Of a stretch of DNA of 64,000 nucleotides, positions 51,690 to 63,900 are shown in pieces. The DNA is from Calliopsis andreniformis (Eukaryota; Arthropoda; Insecta; Hymenoptera; Andrenidae). The notes below the pieces were generated by a model, which did not search any database, was not told where the DNA came from, and worked only from the letters and a program-made list of their open reading frames with translations. The position numbers and the translations under genes were made by a program. How positions within the stretch are numbered: the first letter of the stretch is position 1; each line of letters begins with the position of its first letter. The DNA lies in the NCBI RefSeq assembly GCF_051401765.1, contig NW_027480422.1:20664001-20728000 (forward strand), written 5' to 3'.

Positions 51690-54600
51690 GGCAACCTAGG
51701 CTCCATTCTAGGGCGTTGTTCCACCAGATCGAACAGTTAGGGCCTTAGAAGTCAACGCCAGAAGCATGAGACACAATAAAAATACAACAGTTTTTCCATC
51801 GTATAGCATGAATAATTGCAACCAGTGTGAAGGTAATGGTCATTTCTACGTTCCGGGCAACCTAGTCTTCACTCTAGGGCGTTGTTCCACCAGATCGAAT
51901 AGTTAGGGCCGAAGAAGTCAACGCCAGAAGCATAAAATACAATATGAATCCAACAGATTTTCCATCGTATAACAGGAGTAATTGCAACCAGTGTGAAATA
52001 TATTGTCATTTCTACGTTCCGTGCGACCTAGGCTTCACTCTGGGGCGTTGGTCCACCAGATCGAATAGTTAGGGCCTAAGAAGTCAACGCCAGAAGCATA
52101 AAATACGAAATATATGCAATAGTTTTTCCATCATCTAAAACGAATAATTGAACGGCTGTCAATGGTGTGGTCATTTCTACGTTCCGGGCGTTCTAGGCTT
52201 CACCCTAGGGCGCTGCTCCACCAGATCGAATAGTTAGGGCCTTAGAAGTCAACGCCGGAAGCATAAAATACAAAATTAATACAACAGTTTTTCCATTGTA
52301 TAAAACGAGTAATAGCAACCAGTGTGAAAGTAATGGCCTTTTCGACGTTTCGTGCAAAATAGGCTTCACTCTTGGACGTTGCGCCTCGAGATCGTATAGC
52401 TAGGACCTTAGAAGTCAACGCCAGAGGCGTAAAATACATTAAATATGCAACAGTCTGCCCATCGTATTGCACGAATAATTGCAACCAGAATGAAAGTAAT
52501 GGTCATTTCTACGTTTCGGGCAACCTAGGCTCCACTCTAGGGCGTTGCGTCACCAAATCGAATAGCTAGGGCCTCAGAAGTCAACGCCAGGAGCATAAAA
52601 TACAATATAAATACAACAGATTTTCTATCGTATAAAACGAATAATTGCAACCAGTATGAAAGTTATGGTCATTTCTACGTTCTGGGCAACCTAGGCTTCA
52701 CTCTAGGGCGTTCCTCAACCATATCGAATAGCTACAGCCCTAGGAGACAACGCCATAACCATAAAATACAATATAAATACAACAGTCTTTCCGTCGTATA
52801 AAATGAATAATTGCAACCAGTGTGAAAGTAATGGTCATTTCTACGTTCCGGGCAACCTAGGCTTCACTCTAGGGCGTTGCTCCACCAGATCGAATAGTTA
52901 GGTCCTAAGAATTCAACGCCAGAAGCATAAAATACAATATAAATACAACAGTTTTTCCCTTGTATAACAGGTTAAATTGCAACCAGTGTGAAAGCTATGG
53001 TCATTTCTACATTCCGGGCAACCTAGGCTTCACTCTAGGGCGTTGCTCCACCACATCGAATAGTTAGGGCCTTAGAAGTCAATGCCAGAAGCATAAACTG
53101 CAATATAAATACAACAGTTATTCCACTGTATAATATGAATAATTGCAAACAGTGTGGAAGTAATAGTCATTTCTACGTTCCGGGCAACCTAGGCTTCACC
53201 ATAGGGCATTGCTCCACCACATCGAATAGCTACGGCCTTAGAATTCAACGCCTGAAGCATAAAATATAATATAAATACAACGGCCTTTCCATCGTATAAC
53301 AGGAATAATTGCAACCAGAGTGAAGGTGATGGTCATTTCTACGTTCCGGGCAAACTAGGCTTCGCTCTTGGGCGTTGCTCCACCAGATCGAATAGCTAGG
53401 GCCTAAGAAGTCAACGCCGGAAGCATAAAATAAAATAAAAATACAACAGTTTTTCCATCGTATAAAACGAATAATTGCAACCAGTATGAATGTTATGGTC
53501 ATTTCTACGTTACGGGCAACCTAGACTTCACACTAGGGCGTTGGTCCACCAGATCGTACAGCTAGGGACTTAGAATTCAACGCCAGAAGAGCAAAATACA
53601 ACATAAGTACAACAGTTTTACCATCGTACAAAATGAATAATTACAAGCAGTGTGAAAGCAATGGTCATTTATACGTTCCGGGCAATCTAGGCTTCACTGT
53701 AGGGCGTTGCTCCACCAGATCGAATACTTAGGGCCTTAGAAGTCAACGCCCGATGCATGAAATACAAAATAAAGAGAACAGTTTTTCCATTGTATAGAAC
53801 GAATAATTGCAACCAATGTGAAAGTAATGGTCAGTCCTACGTTCCGGGCAACCTAGGCTTCGCTGAAGGGCGTTGCTCCTCCAGATCGAATAGTTAGGGC
53901 CTTATAAGTCAACTCCCGAAGCATAAAATACAAAATAAATAGAACAGTTTTTCCATTGTATAAATCGAATAATTGCAACCAGTGTGAAAGTTATGGTCAT
54001 TTCTACGGTCCGGGCAACCTAGGCTTAACACTAGGGCGTTGCTCCACCAGGTCGAATAGTTAGGGCCTATGAAGTCAGCGCCAGAAGCATAAAATTCAAA
54101 ATAGATAGAACAGCTTTTCCATGGTATATAATGTATATTTGCAAACAGTGTGAAGGTAGTGGTCATTTCTACGTTCAGGGCAACCTAGGCTTCACCCTAG
54201 GGCGTTGCTCCACCTGATCGAATAGTTAGGGCCTAAGAAGTCAACGCCAGAAGCATAAAATACGATATAAATACAACAGCTTTTCCATCGTATATAAGGT
54301 ATATTTGCAAACAGTGTGAAAGAAACGGTCATTTCTACGTTCCGGGCAACCTAGACTCCACTCTACGGCGTTGCTCCACCAGATGGAATAGTTAGGGACT
54401 TAGAATTCGACGCCAGAAGCATAAAATACAACATAAGTACAACAGTTTTTCCATCGTATAACAGGAATAATTGCAACCAGTGTGAAAGTACAGGTCAGTT
54501 CTACGTTCCGGGCAACCTAGGCTTCACCCCTGGGCGTTGCTCCGCCAGATCCAATAGTTAGGACCCTAGAAGTCAGCGCCAGAAGCATAAAATACAAAAT

Positions 54601-55680
54601 AGATACAACAGTTTTTCCATCGTATAGCATGAATAATTGCAACCAGAGTGAAATTAATGGACATTTCTACGTTTCGGGCGACCTAGGCTTCACTCTAGGG
54701 CGTTGCTCCACCATATCGAATAGCTAGGGCCTTAGAAGTCAACGCCCGAAACATAAAATACATCAAAAATGCAACAGTTTTTCCATCGTATAACTGGCAT
54801 AATTGCAACCAGTGTGAAAGATATGGTCATTTCTACGTTGCGGGCAACCCAGGCTTCACTCTAGGGCGTTGCTCCACCACATCCAACAGTTAGGGCCTAA
54901 GAAGTCAACGCCAGAAGCACCAAATACAAAATAAATACAACAGTTTTTCCATCGTATAAAACGAATAATTGAAATCAGTGTGAGGGTTATGGTCATTTCT
55001 ACGTTCCGCGCAGCCTAGGCTTCACCCATGGGCGTTGCTCCACCAGATCCAATAGTTAGGACCTAAGAAGTCTGCGCCAGAAGCATAAAATACAAAATAG
55101 ATACAACAGCTTTTCCATGGTATATAATGTATATTTGCAAACAGTGTGAAGGTAGTGGTCATTTCTACGTTCAGGGCAACCTAGGCTTCACTCCAGGGCG
55201 GTGCTCCGCCAGATCAAATAGTTAGGGCCTAAGAAGTCAACTCCAGAAGCATAAAATACAATATAAATACAACAGCTTTTCCATTGTATAAACCGAATAA
55301 TTGCTACCAGTGTGAAAGTTATGGACATTTCTACGATCCAGGCAACCTAGGCATCACTCCAGGGCGTTGCTGCACCACATCGAATAGCTACGGCCTTAGA
55401 AGTCGACGCCAGAAGGTTAAAATACAATATAAATAGAACAGATTGTCCATCGTATAACAGGAATAATTGCAACCAGAGTGAAAGTAATGGTCATTTCTAC
55501 GTTCCGGGCAACCTAGGCTTCACACCAGGGCGTTGCTGCACCACATCGAATAGCTACGCCCTTAGAAGTCAACGCCAGAAGGTTAAAATACAATATAAAA
55601 ACAACAGATTTTCCATCGTATAATATGAATAATTGCAATCAGTATGAAAGTTATGGTCATTTCTACGTTCCGGTCAACCT
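51690..55680 (+). repeat. Nested 24-monomer segment, first copy (D1, within and just past C2)
   Basis: This segment is repeated at +5311 (32 x 166 minus 1) as 57001-60990. It overlaps the right part of C2 and extends about 150 bp past its end. The left edge lies at GGCAACCTAGGCTCCATTCT. The right edge lies near CGGTCAACCTGGGC, where the second copy instead reads CGGGCAACCTGGGC and continues into other monomers. Confidence 0.8.
54196..54264 (+). other. Conversion-like patch in C2
   Basis: C2 is otherwise almost identical to C1 here, but over about 70 bp it has a cluster of roughly eight differences from the equivalent positions in C1 (from 39432), and also from the related copies near 56850 and 59505. 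The patch reads CACCCTAGGGCG, CACCTGATCG and AAATACGATATA, where the others read CACTCCAGGGCG, CACCAGATCA and AAATACAATATA. A nearly identical stretch lies at about 50709-50790 (and in C1 near 35945), which would be a suitable donor. Confidence 0.6.
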
Positions 55681-57000
55681 GGGCTTCACCAGAGGGCGTT
55701 CCTCCACCAGATCCAATAGTTAGGACCTAAGAAGTCAACGCCAGAAGCATAAAATTCAAAATAGATACAACAGTTTTTCCATCGTATAACAGGAATAATT
55801 GCAATCAGTGTGAATGATATGGCCATTTCTACGATCCAGGCAACCTAGGCTTCACTCCAGGGCGTTGCTGCACCACATCGAATAGCTACGGCCTTAGAAG
55901 TCGACGCCAGAAGGTTAAAATACAATATAAATACAACAGATTGTCCATCGTATAACAGGAATAATTGCAACCAGTGTGAAAGTGATGGTCATTTCTACGA
56001 TCCGGGCAACCTAGGCTTCACTCTAGGGCGTTCTTCCACCAGATCGAATAGCTAGGGCCTAAGAAGTCAACGCCAGAAGCATAAAATAAAATAAAAATAC
56101 AACAGTTTTTCCATCGTATAAAACGAATAATTGCAACCAGTATGAATGTTATGGTCATTTCTACGTTACGGGCAACCTAGACTTCACACTAGGGCGTTGG
56201 TCCACCAGATCGTACAGCTAGGGACTTAGAATTCAACGCCAGAAGAGCAAAATACAACATAAGTACAACAGTTTTACCATCGTACAAAATGAATAATTAC
56301 AAGCAGTGTGAAAGCAATGGTCATTTATACGTTCCGGGCAATCTAGGCTTCACTGTAGGGCGTTGCTCCACCAGATCGAATAGTTAGGGCCTTAGAAGTC
56401 AACGCCCGATGCATGAAATACAAAATAAAGAGAACAGTTTTTCCATTGTATAGAACGAATAATTGCAACCAATGTGAAAGTAATGGTCAGTCCTACGTTC
56501 CGGGCAACCTAGGCTTCGCTGAAGGGCGTTGCTCCTCCAGATCGAATAGTTAGGGCCTTATAAGTCAACTCCCGAAGCATAAAATACAAAATAAATAGAA
56601 CAGTTTTTCCATTGTATAAATCGAATAATTGCAACCAGTGTGAAAGTTATGGTCATTTCTACGGTCCGGGCAACCTAGGCTTAACACTAGGGCGTTGCTC
56701 CACCAGGTCGAATAGTTAGGGCCTATGAAGTCAGCGCCAGAAGCATAAAATTCAAAATAGATAGAACAGCTTTTCCATGGTATATAATGTATATTTGCAA
56801 ACAGTGTGAAGGTAGTGGTCATTTCTACGTTCAGGGCAACCTAGGCTTCACTCCAGGGCGGTGCTCCACCAGATCAAATAGTTAGGGCCTAAGAAGTCAA
56901 CGCCAGAAGCTTAAAATACAATATAAATACAACAGCTTTTCCATCGTATATAATGTATATTTGCAAACAGTGTGAAAGTAACGGTCATTTCTACGTTCCG
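55681..57000 (+). repeat. Link between nested copies, holding a 16-monomer-offset partial copy
   Basis: Positions from about 56030 to 57000 match 53374 onwards at offset 2656 (16 x 166) and 58685-59655 at offset 2655. The same block is therefore present four times in the window: from about 38610, 53374, 56030 and 58685. The first 350 bp of the link are monomers with CCAGGGCGTTGCTGCACC and CTACGATCCAGGC variants, resembling those near 55350-55550. The partial copy indicates a 16-monomer register shift, half of the 32-monomer shift. Confidence 0.75.
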
Positions 57001-60000
57001 GGCAACCTAGGCTCCATTCTAGGGCGTTGTTCCACCAGATCGAACAGTTAGGGCCTTAGAAGTCAACGCCAGAAGCATGAGACACAATAAAAATACAACA
57101 GTTTTTCCATCGTATAGCATGAATAATTGCAACCAGTGTGAAGGTAATGGTCATTTCTACGTTCCGGGCAACCTAGTCTTCACTCTAGGGCGTTGTTCCA
57201 CCAGATCGAATAGTTAGGGCCGAAGAAGTCAACGCCAGAAGCATAAAATACAATATGAATCCAACAGATTTTCCATCGTATAACAGGAGTAATTGCAACC
57301 AGTGTGAAATATATTGTCATTTCTACGTTCCGTGCGACCTAGGCTTCACTCTGGGGCGTTGGTCCACCAGATCGAATAGTTAGGGCCTAAGAAGTCAACG
57401 CCAGAAGCATAAAATACGAAATATATGCAATAGTTTTTCCATCATCTAAAACGAATAATTGAACGGCTGTCAATGGTGTGGTCATTTCTACGTTCCGGGC
57501 ATTCTAGGCTTCACCCTAGGGCGCTGCTCCACCAGATCGAATAGTTAGGGCCTTAGAAGTCAACGCCGGAAGCATAAAATACAAAATTAATACAACAGTT
57601 TTTCCATTGTATAAAACGAGTAATAGCAACCAGTGTGAAAGTAATGGCCTTTTCGACGTTTCGTGCAAAATAGGCTTCACTCTTGGACGTTGCGCCTCGA
57701 GATCGTATAGCTAGGACCTTAGAAGTCAACGGCAGAGGCGTAAAATACATTAAATATGCAACAGTCTGCCCATCGTATTGCACGAATAATTGCAACCAGA
57801 ATGAAAGTAATGGTCATTTCTACGTTTCGGGCAACCTAGGCTCCACTCTAGGGCGTTGCGTCACCAAATCGAATAGCTAGGGCCTCAGAAGTCAACGCCA
57901 GGAGCATAAAATACAATATAAATACAACAGATTTTCTATCGTATAAAACGAATAATTGCAACCAGTATGAAAGTTATGGTCATTTCTACGTTCTGGGCAA
58001 CCTAGGCTTCACTCTAGGGCGTTCCTCAACCATATCGAATAGCTACAGCCCTAGGAGACAACGCCATAACCATAAAATACAATATAAATACAACAGTCTT
58101 TCCGTCGTATAAAATGAATAATTGCAACCAGTGTGAAAGTAATGGTCATTTCTACGTTCCGGGCAACCTAGGCTTCGCTCTAGGGCGTTGCTCCACCAGA
58201 TCGAATAGTTAGGTCCTAAGAATCCAACGCCAGAAGCATAAAATACAATATAAATACAACAGTTTTTCCCTTGTATAACAGGTTAAATTGCAACCAGTGT
58301 GAAAGCTATGGTCATTTCTACATTCCGGGCAACCTAGGCTTCACTCTAGGGCGTTGCTCCACCACATCGAATAGTTAGGGCCTTAGAAGTCAATGCCAGA
58401 AGCATAAACTGCAATATAAATACAACAGTTATTCCACTGTATAATATGAATAATTGCAAACAGTGTGGAAGTAATAGTCATTTCTACGTTCCGGGCAACC
58501 TAGGCTTCACCATAGGGCATTGCTCCACCACATCGAATAGCTACGGCCTTAGAATTCAACGCCTGAAGCATAAAATATAATATAAATACAACGGCCTTTC
58601 CATCGTATAACAGGAATAATTGCAACCAGAGTGAAGGTGATGGTCATTTCTACGTTCCGGGCAAACTAGGCTTCGCTCTTGGGCGTTGCTCCACCAGATC
58701 GAATAGCTAGGGCCTAAGAAGTCAACGCCAAAAGCATAAAATAAAATAAAAATACAACAGTTTTTCCATCGTATAAAACGAATAATTGCAACCAGTATGA
58801 ATGTTATGGTCATTTCTACGTTACGGGCAACCTAGACTTCACACTAGGGCGTTGGTCCACCAGATCGTACAGCTAGGGACTTAGAATTCAACGCCAGAAG
58901 AGCAAAATACAACATAAGTACAACAGTTTTACCATCGTACAAAATGAATAATTACAAGCAGTGTGAAAGCAATGGTCATTTATACGTTCCGGGCAATCTA
59001 GGCTTCACTGTAGGGCGTTGCTCCACCAGATCGAATAGTTAGGGCCTTAGAAGTCAACGCCCGATGCATGAAATACAAAATAAAGGGAACAGTTTTTCCA
59101 TTGTATAGAACGAATAATTGCAACCAATGTGAAAGTAATGGTCAGTCCTACGTTCCGGGCAACCTAGGCTTCGCTGAAGGGCGTTGCTCCTCCAGATCGA
59201 ATAGTTAGGGCCTTATAAGTCAACTCCCGAAGCATAAAATACAAAATAAATAGAACAGTTTTTCCATTGTATAAATCGAATAATTGCAACCAGTGTGAAA
59301 GTTATGGTCATTTCTACGGTCCGGGCAACCTAGGCTTAACACTAGGGCGTTGCTCCACCAGGTCGAATAGTTAGGGCCTATGAAGTCAGCGCCAGAAGCA
59401 TAAAATTCAAAATAGTTAGAACAGCTTTTCCATGGTATATAATGTATATTTGCAAACAGTGTGAAGGTAGTGGTCATTTCTACGTTCAGGGCAACCTAGG
59501 CTTCACTCCAGGGCGGTGCTCCACCAGATCAAATAGTTAGGGCCTAAGAAGTCAACGCCAGAAGCTTAAAATACAATATAAATACAACAGCTTTTCCATC
59601 GTATATAATGTATATTTGCAAACAGTGTGAAAGTAACGGTCATTTCTACGTTCCGGGCAACCTAGACTCCACTCTACGGCGTTGCTCCACCAGATGGAAT
59701 AGTTAGGGACTTAGAATTCGACGCCAGAAGCATAAAATACAACATAAGTACAACAGTTTTTCCATCGTATAACAGGAATAATTGCAACCAGTGTGAAAGT
59801 ACAGGTCAGTTCTACGTTCCGGGCAACCTAGGCTTCACCCCTGGGCGTTGCTCCGCCAGATCCAATAGTTAGGACCCTAGAAGTCAGCGCCAGAAGCATA
59901 AAATACAAAATAGATACAACAGTTTTTCCATCGTATAGCATGAATAATTGCAACCAGAGTGAAATTAATGGACATTTCTACGTTTCGGGCGACCTAGGCT

Positions 60001-60990
60001 TCACTCTAGGGCGTTGCTCCACCATATCGAATAGCTAGGGCCTTAGAAGTCAACGCCCGAAACATAAAATACATCAAAAATGCAACAGTTTTTCCATCGT
60101 ATAACTGGCATAATTGCAACCAGTGTGAAAGATATGGTCATTTCTACGTTGCGGGCAACCCAGGCTTCACTCTAGGGCGTTGCTCCACCACATCCAACAG
60201 TTAGGGCCTAAGAAGTCAACGCCAGAAGCACCAAATACAAAATAAATACAACAGTTTTTCCATCGTATAAAACGAATAATTGAAATCAGTGTGAGGGTTA
60301 TGGTCATTTCTACGTTCCGCGCAGCCTAGGCTTCACCCATGGGCGTTGCTCCACCAGATCCAATAGTTAGGACCTAAGAAGTCTGCGCCAGAAGCATAAA
60401 ATACAAAATAGATACAACAGCTTTTCCATGGTATATAATGTATATTTGCAAACAGTGTGAAGGTAGTGGTCATTTCTACGTTCAGGGCAACCTAGGCTTC
60501 ACTCCAGGGCGGTGCTCCGCCAGATCAAATAGTTAGGGCCTAAGAAGTCAACTCCAGAAGCATAAAATACAATATAAATACAACAGCTTTTCCATTGTAT
60601 AAACCGAATAATTGCTACCAGTGTGAAAGTTATGGACATTTCTACGATCCAGGCAACCTAGGCATCACTCCAGGGCGTTGCTGCACCACATCGAATAGCT
60701 ACGGCCTTAGAAGTCGACGCCAGAAGGTTAAAATACAATATAAATAGAACAGATTGTCCATCGTATAACAGGAATAATTGCAACCAGAGTGAAAGTAATG
60801 GTCATTTCTACGTTCCGGGCAACCTAGGCTTCACTCCAGGGCGTTGCTGCACCACATCGAATAGCTACGCCCTTAGAAGTCAACGCCAGAAGGTTAAAAT
60901 ACAATATAAAAACAACAGATTTTCCATCGTATAATATGAATAATTGCAATCAGTATGAAAGTTATGGTCATTTCTACGTTCCGGGCAACC
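57001..60990 (+). repeat. Nested 24-monomer segment, second copy (D2)
   Basis: Second copy of 51690-55680 at offset 5311, with few visible differences (for example ATTCTAGGC for GTTCTAGGC near 57500). At the position of the patch at 54196-54264 it agrees with C1, not with C2. The patch therefore arose in C2 after this duplication, or D2 descends from a C1-like version. The copy ends near 60990, where new monomer types begin. Confidence 0.8.
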
Positions 60991-63900
60991 TGGGCATCAC
61001 TATAGGGCGTTGGTCCACCAGATCCAATAGTTAGAGCCTAAGAAGTCAACGCCAGGAGCACTAAATACAAAACAAATACAACAGTTTTTCCATCGTATAA
61101 AACGAATAATTGCAACCATTCTGAAAATAATGGCCATTTCTGCGCTCCGGGCATGCTAGGCTTCACTCTGGGGCGTTGGTCCATCAGATTCAATAGTTTG
61201 GGCCTAAGAAGTCAACGCCAGAAGCATAAAGTACAATAAAAATCCAAAAGTTTGTCCATCGTATAACAGGAATAATTGCAACCAGTGTGGAAGATATGGT
61301 CATTTCTGCGTTCCGGGCAACCTAGGCTTCACTCTAGGGCGTTGCTCGACCACATCGAATAGCTATGGCCTTAGAAGTCAACGCCAGATGCATTAAATAC
61401 AATATAAACACAACGGCTTTTCCATCGTATAACAGGAATAATTGCAAGCAGTGTGAAAGGTATGGTCATTTCTAAGTTCCGGGCAACCTAGGCTTCACTC
61501 TAGGGCGTTGCTCGACCACATCGAATAGCTATGGCCTTAGAATTCAACGCCCGAAGCATTAAATACAATAAAAATGCAACAGCTTTTCCATCGTATAACG
61601 GGAATAATTGCAAGCAGTGTGAAAGTGATGGTCATTTCCACGTTACTGGCAACCTAGGCTTCACTCTTAGGCGTTGGTCCACCAGATCCAATAGTTAGGG
61701 CCTAAGAAGTCAACGCCAGAAGCGCCAAATACAAAATAAATACAACAGTTTTTCCATCGTATATAACGAATAATCGCAAACAGTGTGAAGGTAATGGTCA
61801 TTTCTACGTTCCGGGCAACCTAGGCTTCACTCTAGAGCGTTGCTCCACCAGATCGAATAGTTAGGGCCTTAGAAGTCAACGCCCGAAGCATAAAATACAA
61901 AATAAATAGAACAGTTTTTCCATTGTATAAATCGAATAATTGCAACCAGTGTGAAAGTTATGGTCATTTCTACGTTCCGGGCAACCTAGGCTTTACACTA
62001 GGGCTTTGCTCCACCAGGACGAATAGTTAGGGCCTAAGAAGTCAACGCCAGAAGCATAAAATACAATATAAGTACAACAGCTTTTACATCGTATATGATG
62101 TATATTTGCAAACAGTGTGAAAGTAAAGGTCATTTCTACGTTCCGGGCAACCGAGGCTTAACTGTAGGGCGTTGGTACACCAGAACGCATAGTTCGGGAC
62201 TTAGAATCTAACGCCAGAAGCATAAAATACAATAAAAACGCTACACTTCTTCCATCGTATAACCGGAATAATTGCAACCGGTGTGAAGGTACAGGTCATT
62301 TCTACGTTCCGGGCAACCTAGGTTTCGCTCTAGGGCGTCGTTCCTCCAGATCGTTTAGTTAGGGCCTAAGAATTCAACGCCAGAAGCACCAAATACAAAA
62401 TAAATACAACAGTTTTTCCATCGTATAAAACGAATACTTGTAACCAGTATGAAAGTTATGGTCATTTCTACGTTCCGGGCAACCTAGGCTTAACTGTAGG
62501 GCGTTGCTCCACCAGATCGAATAGTTAGGGCCTTAGAAGTCAACGCCCGAAGCATGAAATACTAAATAAATAGAACAGTTTTTCCATTGTATAGAACGAA
62601 TAATTGCAACCAGTGTGAAAGTACTGGTCATTTCTACGTTCCGCGCAACCTAGGTTTCGCTCTAGGGCGTAGCTCCACCACGTCGAATGGTTAGGGCCTT
62701 AGAAGTCAACGCCAGAAGCATAAAATACAATATAAATACAAAAGTTTTTCCACTGTATAATATGAATACTTGCAAACAGTGTGGAAGTAAAGGTCATTTC
62801 TACGTTCCGGGCAACCTAGGCTTCACCCTAGGGCGTTGCTCCAGCAGATCGAATAGTTAGGGCCTATGAAGTCAACGCCAGAAGCATAAAATATAATATA
62901 AATACAACAGTTTTTCCCTTGTATATAAGGAATAATTGCAACCAGTGTGAGAGCTATGGTCATTTCTACGTTCCGGGCAACCTAGGCTTCACTACAGGGC
63001 GCTGCTCCACCAGATCAAATAGTTAGGGCCTAAGAAGTCAACGCCAGAAGCATAAAATACAATATAAATACAACAGTTTTTCCATCGTATAAAAGGAATA
63101 ATTGCAACCAGTGTGAAATTAATGGTCATTTCTACGTTCCGGGCAACCTAGACCTCACTCTTGGGCGTTGCTCCATCACATCGAATAGCTGCGGCCTTAG
63201 AAATCAACTCCAGAAGCTTAAAATACAATATAAATACAACAGCTTTTCCATCGCATAAAATGAATGATTGCAAACAGTGTGAAAGTTATGGTCATTTCTA
63301 CTTTCCGTGCAACCTAGGCTTAACTCCAGGGTGTTGTTCCACCAGATCGAATAGTTAGGGACTTTGAATACAACGCCAGAAGCATAAAATACAATAAAAA
63401 TGCAACAGGTTTTCCAACGTATAACAGGAAAGCTGCAACCAGTGTGAAAGTACTAGTCATCTCTATGTTCCGGGTAACCTAGGCTTCACTCTAGGGCGTT
63501 CCTCCACCAGATCGAATTGCTAGAGACTTAGAATTCCACGCCAGAAGAATAAAATACAACATAAGTATAACAGTTTTTCCATCGTATAAAATGTATAATT
63601 GCAAGCAGTGTGAAGGTAATGGTCATTTCTACGTTCCGGGCAACCTATGCTTCACTCTAGGGCGTTTCTCCACCACATCTAATAGCTGCGGCCTTAGAAG
63701 TCAACGCCAGAAGCATAAAATACAATATAAATACATCAGTTTTTAATCGTATAACAGGAATAATTGCAAACAGTGTGAAAGTCAAGGTCATTTCTACGTT
63801 CCGGGCATCCTAGGCGTCACTCTAGGGCATTGCACCACCAGATCGAATTGTTAGGGACTTAGAATTCAACGCCAGAAGCATAAAATACAACATAAATGCA

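Larger units (their letters stand above)
40731..55524 (+). repeat. 14-kb tandem duplication, copy C2
   Basis: Second copy of the large unit, joined head to tail to C1. It differs from C1 by a net gain of about 1161 bp (7 monomers minus 1) between about 41508 and 42860, a gain of 499 bp (3 monomers plus 1) near 44860-45358, a loss of 1326 bp at about 47080, and a gain of 498 bp (3 monomers) near 47715-48212. The right end is clear: near 55524 C2 continues with CACACCAGGGCGTTGCTGC, while C1 continues with the left end of the next unit. All size changes are whole monomers to within 1-2 bp. Confidence 0.85.
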
